NCBI GenBank assembly: GCA_028095005.1 | Contig: CM051462.1 | Coordinates: forward strand, 119,340,752-119,404,751 | Source of the DNA: Rhynchospora pubera | Taxonomy: Eukaryota; Streptophyta; Magnoliopsida; Poales; Cyperaceae | Direction of reading: 5' to 3' | DNA: 64,000 nucleotides | In this document: positions 34,897 to 44,512 of the stretch, piece after piece | Numbering within the stretch: the stretch's first letter is position 1 | Layout: every line of letters begins with the position of its first letter | Translations under genes and position numbers: made by a program | Notes under the pieces: model-generated | The model's input: the letters and a program-made list of their open reading frames with translations, nothing else | Databases searched by the model: none | Told to the model about the DNA's origin: nothing

Positions 34897-37800
34897 ATGT
34901 CCAAAAAGAGGAGTAAGGTTAAGAGCAAGAACTCCTCTCGTTCATGGCTCAACTTCTTCACAGGATGCATGGGAAACCATGCTAAGGTGCAGCCGAAACA
35001 AACCTCGGCATGTAACATAAGAAAAGACAAGTCATTGCAACGGCTGTCCTTCTCGGACCTAAGCTCGAATGGGATTCTATCGCCAGAAGACCTGTCAATA
35101 TCGCTTGTAGGATCCAACCTATACGTGTTCACTCTTGCGGAACTGAGTGCCGTCACTCAGGGTTTCTCTAGCAGCAACTTTTTGGGCGAGGGAGGCTTCG
35201 GGCCGGTGTACAAGGGGTTTGTCGATGAGAAGGTGAAGCCCGGTTTGAAGGCGCAAACCGTTGCGGTTAAGCTGCTCGACTTGGAAGGCGGCCAGGGTCA
35301 CAAGGAATGGCTGGTGAGTATAGAAATGTGCTTTACTGAAAAATAATTAAGATAATATCCAAATCGATACATTATGATCAGCATATTTCTAGATGCGTTT
35401 GACCTTGAATAACCAATGTTTGGTTAATTTGCTTTAATTCTCTATCATTGTTTCTTCTTTGCTCTATAATCATATATGTCTATATAATTAATTAGTTGAC
35501 AATGAGGAGTACCCTTTTTCTCCAAGAATTCCTTTTAGGTGTTTTATGAATCGACACGTTAGTTTATATATTGGGCAATTGATAGAACCGCTTTATTTTG
35601 TACTAAATGCGCATATATTGTAGGCTGAGGTGATATTTCTCGGACAATTGAGGCATCCAAATCTTGTCAAATTGATTGGATATTGCTACGAGGAGGAGCA
35701 TAGACTTTTGGTATATGAATATATGACTTGCGGCAGCTTGGAGAGCCGCCTTTTCAAAAGTATGCTCTCTTATATTTAATTTTTTCCTTGCTCTCTCAAA
35801 ATAGTTAAACATTATCTCCTTCCAAATGCGTAGATTGTGTGTTCTGAAGTGGTAATATATATGCTTAGGTTAAATTTATATGAAAGTGAGTATTAATTTA
35901 ACTAAGCCTTTAGATCGTAAAAATACACTTTTCCTTCTTTTTTTTAAAAAAAAGTTGATACAAATATCAATTGACGTATATTCAAATCAACTAAATAGGA
36001 ATATTCCATGATATCATTATATACATGTCTTAATTTTGTACTTGTGGTAGACTTACCTATATATATATATATATTACGTTTCCTTAAAAAATAATCTATG
36101 CATCATATAGCTTTTATATACTTAATTGTCAAAATATCAATTTTCTCAATATTATATAATAGCTAGTGTGCAGCTGTCAACAGTAATGAATTATGGGTGA
36201 AATCCATTGATAATGAGGTTAATTAATGTGACAATTATCAATAAAAAAAGATGCATGGTTATCCGGTGTGCTGTTATTAATTAATTTTCATCACAATTCA
36301 TCTCTCTCTATATATTTTTTTACATATGTATGGTTATTAGGTGCTCTGTTATACAAGGCATGGCATACAAAAGATATTGTAATGTTTTTTTTTTCATCAC
36401 AATTAGTGTGCAGCCTTTCCTTCCGTTATTACATTAAGCGCATTTGGAAGAACAATTTTTTTTTTTTGAAAATAACAAAATATGTAACAACAATGACACA
36501 CATTCAAAACGATTAATATTTATGACTGCATTAATCTGCAGCAACAACAATAAATTGAAATCGTAATTAGGAAGAAGTTTTCCTTGATCTAAACTAAAAG
36601 GCCTAATGCTAAGTTAAAATCTATTCAATCTTGACCCCAATTTTTATTCAAAAAAAAAAAAATTTATCTTATAGGGGCCGTTTGGATCGCTTAGAAAGTT
36701 GGGGAATTTGTGGAAGTTGCAATTCCTAGGAATAAATTTATTGGGAAGTGTGTAATTTTGTGAAGAGTTTGAATTGTTTATAATAAATTTATGGTAGGAA
36801 GATGAAATTCCTCAAAATCCCTATAGGATCCAAACGGCCCCATAAGTACGATCGTTTTTAATACAGGATACGCTTATCAAGAATATTTTTATGAAATTTT
36901 AATTCCTCTGTTTCTAATTAATTTACATAAAGGCATGGTAGTATTTGCTTAATCCGATCAATATAAATCCATAAATGAGACGATCGAGCATAGAAAATAT
37001 TTTTTTATTTTGAAAAAAAAGGAAAGGAGAGGTTGGTGCGGTGCAGCGGTGTGCCACTTTTCTTTGCCGTGCTTGTTCCAGCAAAAAAAAAAAAAAATTC
37101 CCAAAAAATTATATGCACTAGTTAGAAACAGCCTCTCTTGGTTTGCTTTGCATCTCAAATAACCCGAAGTCTTTGTCAACAAAAACAAAGTGAGGCTTTT
37201 AGCCAATTAGAGGAACCTAGTGCCTTCAAGTTTACTACCATGTCTTTATCTCAATTACTAAAACTGTTAATGACGTATTTGGGAAAGGTTGTTGTGGAAT
37301 CCTCTCTCCCTTTGCTAGGTTTTGTTTACCCATAAACTTTTAGATTCCTGATTATGACAGAACCTATACTAAATAATATCCATCAGTTACAAATATGTGT
37401 CAATGGCAATTTGGCATATACAATATGTGTGTAGATGGAAAATGAAACTTTCAGTATGTAATTGATTAGGTGTAGTAGTTAATTTGCTGACTTAGTAATG
37501 CTACCAAACAACTTACAAGGCAAGTCTCCCAAGCCCTTTGATAATTTCAAATTCTACCATGTATACATCTTCGTCAAAATTTTAAATAAAAAGAAGCAGC
37601 AAAAGCATGAACAAGTGCTTGCATTCTCTAAAAATTGCTGGTGGCGATGTAGGTTAAGCCCAACCTGGATCTCCTGAAGTTGACTCTGGAAACCGACTAT
37701 AAATTTCTAAAAGTAAAAAAAAAAGAAAAACTAAAGTTAATGCGTGTATAATCTGACAATTATCCTTTTCATAATTAAAAAAAAAGAAAAGGTCTATTTG

Positions 37801-39541
37801 CTTTTTAATGTTTTTATTTGGGGTGGGCCTGGGATAGTATCGGGCCATAAATCAAAAGCATCTCTTTGGGGCCTGGTCAGACAGACAGTCAACCTCTAGA
37901 CATTGCTAATAGTTGATTAATTCACACTTTATTTGCACATAGTTTGCAATTTGTACAAACTATAGTTTACTTTTGTACATACAATTAAAAACTAATGTTA
38001 ATAAACATTGGTGCTTAAAATAAAAAAGTAAAAAAGAAAAAACGATATACATGACATATCTAAAACTTTTGGATTTGCTTATAGGATATTCTAAGGTGAT
38101 GCCATGGCAAAGTCGATTAAATATAGCAGTTGGAGCAGCTAAAGGGTTGGCGTTTCTTCATGATGCCGAGAAGCCCGTCATTTACCGGGACTTTAAGGCC
38201 TCCAACATCTTATTAGACTCTGTAAGATATTTTTTAGTCAAACTAATCATTCATTCATTCTCCCAATTTCATTTTATGAAATAGTCTTCTTATATTCAAC
38301 GAAAATAAAGACATAAATATAAAGTTATATACTGTTGTTTTTGGAAATAGATTTTGGTATTGATAGAACACAATAATAATAACTGAATACGAAAATCCTG
38401 GCAACTTTGTCTTTTTCATATTTATTTTGACAAAAAGAGGACATTTTCAAGTCAAATAGTAGGCATTCAAGTCTAAGCGGACCCCCTGGAAAACGATTGA
38501 CATGAAAAAGGCCTAATAGGCGATATGTCCTCAAAGAAAAAAAAAATGAAGAAGGCAAAAGTTACCCAGTTAAGCTTCGTCCCTCTTTAATTTTCGTTGA
38601 ACTGGCTTCGTCCAAGTACTTTGGGATTTGACTTGAAATTTAATGCAAGGTTCAATTTAAAGTCTGGATATTTGACAACCATTTCGTTGTTTTAATTCAA
38701 ACAAATAGACACAAAACTGACATCAAACATATATATTTTTGGGTGATTAGTGCTTTGTATGTCTACTTAAATTTTTACTTTTATCCAAATTTTCTATACA
38801 TAAATGTATGATATTGGGTGTATCATTTTGAAATAAGAGCAAATTGTTCTGAACTTTAACAGGACTACAATGCAAAGTTATCAGATTTTGGACTAGCAAA
38901 AGATGGACCCGAAGGTGATGACTCACACGTCTCTACACGCGTCATGGGCACGCATGGTTATGCTGCACCAGAGTACATCATGACAGGTATTGTCCATCAC
39001 AACAGGTTCTTAGCATACAAAAAAGGAAAGTCAAACTAAAAACATCAGGCTAACTGATTCTGAAATTTGGTCCTCTTAATTACCAGGTCATCTAACATCA
39101 AAAAGCGATGTATACAGCTTCGGAGTTGTTTTACTTGAGTTACTGACGGGCAGAATGTGTGTCGATAAAAGCAGGCCGACAAGGGAGCAAAATCTAGTCG
39201 ATTGGGCTCGACCTTATCTGAACGATCCCAAAAAACTAGCCAGAATCATGGATACAAAATTAGATGGGCAGTACTCGACGAAAGGTTCTCAGAAAGCTGC
39301 TGCTGTTGCTTACCAGTGCCTGAGCCATAGTCCAAAATCCAGGCCAAACATGTCGGCTGTAGTTGACATGTTGGAGCCACTCCTCGCATTTGATGATATT
39401 CCCCTTGGCCATTTTGTCTTTAATGTCACACCTGACAAGGGTTTTGAAGACGACTTGGGGAAGAATGAGGTTAAAGAGAACCAACGGCGGAAAGAAAGTT
39501 ACCGACACCGGGTGAAATCGCCTAATGTTAGAAGGTTGTGA
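34897..39541 (+). CDS. RIPK-like receptor-like cytoplasmic kinase (RLCK VII), 422 aa
   Basis: Serine/threonine kinase that in this family relays signals from immune receptors at the plasma membrane. Exons, all with GT/AG borders: 34897-35313, 35624-35759, 38085-38221, 38863-38986, 39087-39541; total 1269 nt, ending TGA. Motifs: Gly-rich loop GEGGFGPVYKG (97-107), VAVK lysine 125, catalytic VIYRDFKASN (Asp 220, an RD kinase), DFG 238-240, APE near 265-267. The block SPEDLSISLVGSNLYVFTLA and the phrase LDLEGGQGHKEWL are close to Arabidopsis RIPK/PBL14-type kinases, so I favour RIPK-like over other PBLs. The N-terminus is basic with a Cys at 24 and lacks the MG start needed for myristoylation, so palmitoylation would be the likely membrane anchor (inference). 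The C-terminal 60 residues are basic and divergent. Intron 2 is 2.3 kb and holds a MITE. No lesion is visible. Confidence 0.93.
35760..38084 (+). other. intron 2 of the kinase gene, 2325 bp
   Basis: Donor GTATGC at 35760 and acceptor ATAG at 38081-38084; the split codon AGA rejoins RLFK to RYSK. The other introns are 310, 641 and 100 bp. Besides the MITE at 36674 it holds an (AT)n run near 36060 and poly-A/T tracts. Small open frames (36268-36516, 37138-37335) are not accepted. Confidence 0.85.
36674..36841. mobile_element. GTTTGGAT MITE, copy 6 (intronic)
   Basis: Ends GGGGCCGTTTGGATCGCTTA and GGATCCAAACGGCCCC, with ATA on both sides (36671-36673 and 36842-36844). The 168-bp element has the GGGAAGTGTGTAATTTTGTG core. 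Confidence 0.85.
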
Positions 39542-40133
39542 TATAATCCTCTTGACATACTAAGAATTTGTCGGTGCATATATTGGGAGAGATCATCATG
39601 CATGTACCAGTCTCTCACATACCGTTAGTTCAACTTTTCGTTGATAAACAATATTTTTTGTTTCCTTGAAAACTTATCTCAAATTTAATTATATTAAGAA
39701 AAAGATAGAAAAATGATAGGAAATAATGAGTACCACAGTAATGAGGTATTATCTTAATTCGATCATTGCTAGATAGATGGATGTGCTCATGAGATTGGGT
39801 TTAGATCCTATGTAAATGACGGGAATTAATGATGATTTAAATTGGGCCTAGGTTGTTATCTTTTTGTGAATGATTTTAGTCAGATCTGCCTATTAAACAT
39901 TGACATAGGCTGAAATTTGGATCCGGTATTTCTAAAAAGATAATATCATATCCATTATCCAACAGCTAGAGCTGATCATTTATTATTATTTTGTTTTTGA
40001 GAAGACCAAAAAAATGTAAATTTAGTATTAAGCTCATTCTTATAACCCACATTTGATTTATTATATTTTCCTTCTGCGCAACCAAAATTAATAAATTATT
40101 ATAGATCAGACTGCCTCAAGTTTTAAACTTTAA
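39542..40133. other. 3' flank of the kinase gene
   Basis: AT-rich, likely 3' untranslated region at first. No obvious polyadenylation signal and no other gene seen. Confidence 0.4.
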
Positions 40134-41094
40134 GGGGGCGTTTGTTTGTGTAGTAAGGAGTTGCATAACTTAAGGATGCCTAAGTGTTTATGTAGTATCA
40201 TGTAATAGATGTTTGGTTGTGTAGTAAGGATGACTAACTTAATGCATGCATATATTCATGTCAAAAGACTAAAATGCCCTTAAATTTGAATTAGTATTAT
40301 GTATTATATGTTGTGACCTAATTATTGTTAATTATTAATTATTATAAAAATTAATTATTAATGATGATAATAAATCATTTTTACTATTATGAAATATTAA
40401 TAATTACTTTTAATTAAATATTATAAATATTTTTATTTATTTTATAATAAAAATTATCATTGATTAATTATCTTCAATTAATTATTATTCTTAAATCATT
40501 ATTATTAATAATTACTATTACTTGTTAAATATTATTAATTATAATAATTAATCTTTGTTATTAATTATGATTTTTTAATAATTATTGTTACTTATTAAGT
40601 ATTATTATTTATTAATTAATATTAATTAAATTTTAATTTTTTATTATTATAAAAATTAATTATTAATGATAATAAGAAATCATTTTATTATTATGAAATA
40701 TTATTAATTATTTTTAATTAAATAATATAAATATTATTAATTATTTAATAATAAATCAATATTGTTTATTAATTATTATTATTACTTGTTATATATTATT
40801 ATTTATTAATTATAATAATTAATATTTATTACTAATTATGATTTTTTAATAGTTATTGTTACTTATTAAATATTATTATTTATTAATTATTATTAATTAT
40901 TATAGATTATTATTAATTATTTCTAAAGGGTATTGTTGGAAAAAAAAATTAAAGGGGACCGGTGCATAACTTATGCAACCTATTTAGGTTGCATAACTTA
41001 TGTACCCTTAAGGCATCTTATGTAAGAGATGTTTGGTGACTTAAGGATACATAACTTAAGTTATGCACCTTTTAAGTCACAAACAAACGCCCCC
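40134..41094. mobile_element. PIF/Harbinger- or hAT-like TIR element, 961 bp
   Basis: GGGGGCGTTTGTTTGTG at 40134 is mirrored by CACAAACAAACGCCCCC ending at 41094. Inside both ends GTTGCATAACTTAAGG-like blocks recur, also inverted. The middle is a long AT-only stretch of TTAATTATTATT repeats. No ORF. Flanks TAA and AAA are not a clean duplication. Confidence 0.75.
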
Positions 41095-41487
41095 AAAGGG
41101 GATAGACTGAAATAGAAACCAACAAATCAACCTTCCCAAGTACAGAAAATAAATAAATAAATAAGGAATTCACCCATAATTGTCCGCCACGTGCCATATT
41201 AAGTACATCTGGAGCCTACCATCTATGCTTTTAAGACCAGTTTGTGGTGTGGAGAGAAGGGCATTAATGGAGAAGGAAAATGACACTACTAATCTCACCA
41301 CTCGCCAGTCAACCACTGTTTCTGTCTAACTGTCTCTCAGCTCCTCAGGCACTTGCATCGTGCTCCAGCCCATCTCGCAGGCCCATTTTTGGAAACGGTC
41401 CTACTCCTCTCTGCTCCAATGAGCTTGAACCCTTTGGATCAATTATAGTATTAACTGTATTGTACCAAGAGGCTAACTGGCCGAGCA
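41095..41487. other. intergenic, no gene seen
   Basis: Contains a CCACGTGCC G-box-like site at about 41188. The open frame at 41280-41537 runs into the LINE tail and is not accepted. Confidence 0.35.
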
Positions 41488-43435
41488 TTTTTTTTTTTGA
41501 GGATCTGCCCGTAGGCGCAAATTTCATTAACTACTGAACAACGTTCAAAAATACAAAGCTTACATAACAATCTAGACCAGTCTGCCCCTTAAAAGTAAAC
41601 TGCTAAAAATAAACCAATAAAAACTACTAACTACTTTTCAAAAAGAAGAAAAACATAAAATAAACAATTTTAAGAAGGTAAGGGGGCAGAAGAAAAAGCT
41701 AAAACAACAATTAGGTGGCATCGAAGTAGTTTTTGTCCATCTCCAAATCGATACCCAGCTCCAAAAGATCAACATTTTCCATCACATTACCAAGTCTTAT
41801 TTGAGCCCCAATTCTCGCATGGTTTGCCAGAATATGCGCAGGTTTCACAGCATCTCTTCTAACATATTTAACATGGATATTGCTTGCCCAATTCCTATAT
41901 AAAGTGATCAATTTTTGCACATCCGCCATTGCTCTCCAAGATGGTATATTATCAGCATTCAGACCTAAAACCGCTACCACCAGATTTTGACAATCTGATA
42001 GAACAAAAACCATCTTGTTCCGATCTTCCTGCAACCTCTGCACTGCCAAATTGAACCCTTCAAGCATTGCCAATGTTTCTGCATGGAAGGGGTCATGTGC
42101 CTCACAAACATTACAGCTCCAAGAAGTGATTGTACCCTGCTCATACATAATACATGCCAAACCTGTTTTTGTTGATTGTTGCCATGAAGCATCTACCATC
42201 ACATGCCAATCATCTCTTTTTATTTCATAGCCCGGTATCTTCAAAGGCTGTTGATTGCTCTGGCTCTGTTGCTCATCTACAACTCCTCTCATCCAATTGT
42301 TCACTGCCCTCAATATTTTGACTGGATCAAACTGCTTGTGTTGCATTACAACCTCATTTCTCCCCTTCCATAGTTCCCACAAAGTGTAAACATACACTTT
42401 AATTCCTTCCTCATCTAGTAAAGGAACTGTTTGTATGAATGCTTGAGTAATATCCAAAGATTGTTCATGTGTTCTGAGCCCCAACCTGCCTTCAAACCAA
42501 ACCCTTCTCGAACCAGGACAAAAGAAAAAGCAATGTGATTCGTACTCGTTCTCTTGCCCACACCTCTGACATATTGGAGAGATTACTCTAATTCGCCCAT
42601 GGATGTTGTTTGCCAGAGGTAATGCCCTGGATAGCAATCTCCAAAGAAAAATTTTCACCTTAGGGGCAATAAACTTCCAATTATTAATCATCACCCATTG
42701 TGCCCCTATAGTCGCTGATCCCTCCTGCTGTACTGGTATGTGCAATTCTTTATATCCTTCCTTTACTGAAAATCTTCCTGTTTTTGATTTATGCCAGATC
42801 AATCTGTCTTGAAGTTCATTTTGGGGGTCTGGTGGTTTAATCCCTGCTTGTATAACTGCTGCATTTTCTGATCCAAACAAACCCTGCAACTCCTCCATAT
42901 TCCACAATCCTGTGATAGGGTTTATCAGTTCTGACACTTTTTTGACAGTTTCATTGAGATTTGACCCCTGGTAAATTGCCCAGTTTGGATACCAAGGTTG
43001 AGACAATGCATAAATGCTCTTTCCATTATTTATTTCCCACTGGACATCTTCTTGCAAATATTTTCTTATTTTCACTGTCTCTCTCCACAAGGAACTGGCA
43101 CCACTAGTGTTTGTAGCTTTCCAGAAACCAATTTTTGGATAGTATTTTGCTTGACATATTTGCACCCACAGTTTATCTCCCTGTCTCATCATCTCCCACA
43201 CATTTTTTAAGAAGAGTGCATCACCAAATAAAGCTAGGTCCCTTACTCCAAGTCCTCCTTGCTCCATTGGTTTGCAAATCGATTTCCAAGCTACAAAAGT
43301 CATGTATCTCCCTTTATCTAATTTCCCCCGGAAGAACTTTGCAATTGTAGGCTGATTGTAGGAATTCATAAAGGGATTATTGCCTTGTAGGCTATTAATT
43401 TTGTTTGGAAGTACAATAAAATTTGCTATTGTGTT
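41488..43435 (-). mobile_element. L1-type LINE, 5'-truncated
   Basis: A poly-T run at 41488-41498 is the poly-A tail on the minus strand. Upstream of it lies the 3' end of ORF2. Coding similarity extends a little beyond the long ORF (frame FNTIANFIVLPNKINS up to about 43435) and then stops, as in 5'-truncated LINE insertions. Target duplications could not be identified. Confidence 0.8.
41711..43369 (-). CDS. LINE ORF2 C-terminal part: zf-RVT plus RNase H, 552 aa
   Basis: The open part of a non-LTR retrotransposon polyprotein. Residues 1-70 are the usual tail after the RT domain (WKSICKPMEQGGLGVRDLAL). About 190-320 is the zf-RVT region, with WRLLSRALPLANNIHGR and the knuckle CQRCG...H-FFFC. 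About 395-525 is an RNase H domain with DAS, ETLAMLEG and SDCQ at the first three acidic positions. At the fourth position, where ADxLA is usual, it reads AHILA, so the last catalytic Asp is His. Endonuclease and RT catalytic domains are missing because the copy is 5' truncated. The frame is uninterrupted over 1.65 kb, which suggests a fairly young insertion. The first ATG is internal to the original ORF, so this is a remnant rather than a gene with its own start. Confidence 0.85.
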   Translation of the reverse strand: MNSYNQPTIAKFFRGKLDKGRYMTFVAWKSICKPMEQGGLGVRDLALFGDALFLKNVWEMMRQGDKLWVQICQAKYYPKIGFWKATNTSGASSLWRETVKIRKYLQEDVQWEINNGKSIYALSQPWYPNWAIYQGSNLNETVKKVSELINPITGLWNMEELQGLFGSENAAVIQAGIKPPDPQNELQDRLIWHKSKTGRFSVKEGYKELHIPVQQEGSATIGAQWVMINNWKFIAPKVKIFLWRLLSRALPLANNIHGRIRVISPICQRCGQENEYESHCFFFCPGSRRVWFEGRLGLRTHEQSLDITQAFIQTVPLLDEEGIKVYVYTLWELWKGRNEVVMQHKQFDPVKILRAVNNWMRGVVDEQQSQSNQQPLKIPGYEIKRDDWHVMVDASWQQSTKTGLACIMYEQGTITSWSCNVCEAHDPFHAETLAMLEGFNLAVQRLQEDRNKMVFVLSDCQNLVVAVLGLNADNIPSWRAMADVQKLITLYRNWASNIHVKYVRRDAVKPAHILANHARIGAQIRLGNVMENVDLLELGIDLEMDKNYFDAT

Positions 43436-43740
43436 GAAATATTTTTAAAAATGAATTTTATTAGGTTTTAAGATTTTTTTTCCTTTTCTGGATAAGAAAT
43501 TTTCGTTTTTAAAACAATTTATTATAATAATTTTTTGAGGGCCAGCAAATGTTGGTAGTTTTTCATTAAATGCATGAGTATAAATGCCTATTATTTTTTT
43601 CTGTAAGTACAACACAATTTGTTCATGTGTTGAAATATTTAAAAAAAAATTAATTTATTATGCTTTTAATTTTCTTTTTTCTTTGGACAATAAAAAGTCG
43701 TTTCTAAAACATTTTATTAGAATAATGTTTTCCACAATAG
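43408..43740. repeat. diverged direct repeat of ~125 bp
   Basis: 43408-43530 and 43600-43732 share the order AAGTACAA...GTGTTGAAATATTT...ATTTTCTTTT...AAAACATTTTATTA. They lie at the 5' border of the LINE, so the LINE may have inserted next to or into an older duplicated segment. Confidence 0.6.
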
Positions 43741-43900
43741 AACTTTGAAGTTTATTATAAATTTATTTCTTATAAAATTTAACTATAAATAACGAATTAA
43801 ACGATTGAAATGAACCGTTTATTTTAAAGCTCAAATTTGAAACAAGAGGTCTAATCAATCGACAAAAAAGCAAAGAAAAACTCAGTACCATGCCTCACAT

Positions 43901-44084
43901 CAATGTTTTCAAAACCGTACGGGATACCGGAAATTTCCGGTAATACCGGGAACCGGAATGGTGACCGAAACGGCGGTATCCGGTATTGTGAGAGGAAAAA
44001 CCGGAAAATTTCAGAAAATACCAGGAAATACCGGATTTCCATCATCTGACCGGTAAGGGTGCCGGTACGGTTTTGAAAACATTG
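43901..44084. mobile_element. hAT MITE, 184 bp, in the G-gamma promoter
   Basis: CAATGTTTTCAAAACCGTAC begins at 43901 and its complement closes at 44084. CCTCACAT is duplicated on both sides (43893-43900 and 44085-44092), 8 bp as for hAT. The interior is built of ACCGGAAAT/ATTTCCGG-like short repeats in both orientations. Confidence 0.9.
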
Positions 44085-44127
44085 CCTCACATACTTCACT
44101 TCCAAAATTTTATACTAGAGTGCACGT

Positions 44128-44137
44128 TATATATATT
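44128..44137 (+). promoter_or_regulatory. TATA box candidate of the G-gamma gene
   Basis: TATATATATT about 380 bp before the ATG, followed by a long CT-rich leader (44225-44280). Its distance to the hAT MITE is only 44 bp. Confidence 0.45.
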
Positions 44138-44512
44138 CTCCCCTAACTAGCTCTCATCAATCTCTCGGGCCCATCACTGCCAAAAACGGCAAATTCAACC
44201 CTCACTTCCTCCATATCATACTCTTTTTTCAATCGAAAAAAAAATATCATACTCTTCTGTCTTCTCTCTCTCTCTCAATAACTAATAGGCAGTGATAGCA
44301 GTGTACAGAAGGAGCAGAGAGCTCAGAAGAGAGCGTCCCCACCACTCCCTACTTGCTTACTTTCCTCCCATGCATTTCCCATGTGAGTAGTTCACACTTC
44401 ACACCATTTCAAATCCATACATCCCCAAAATTCCTCCTCTTTTTCTCCCTGGTCTTCATTAAAAGATAATACTGTTTGCTTGGAAGTCCTTGAAGTTTGA
44501 CTGTGTTCATTC

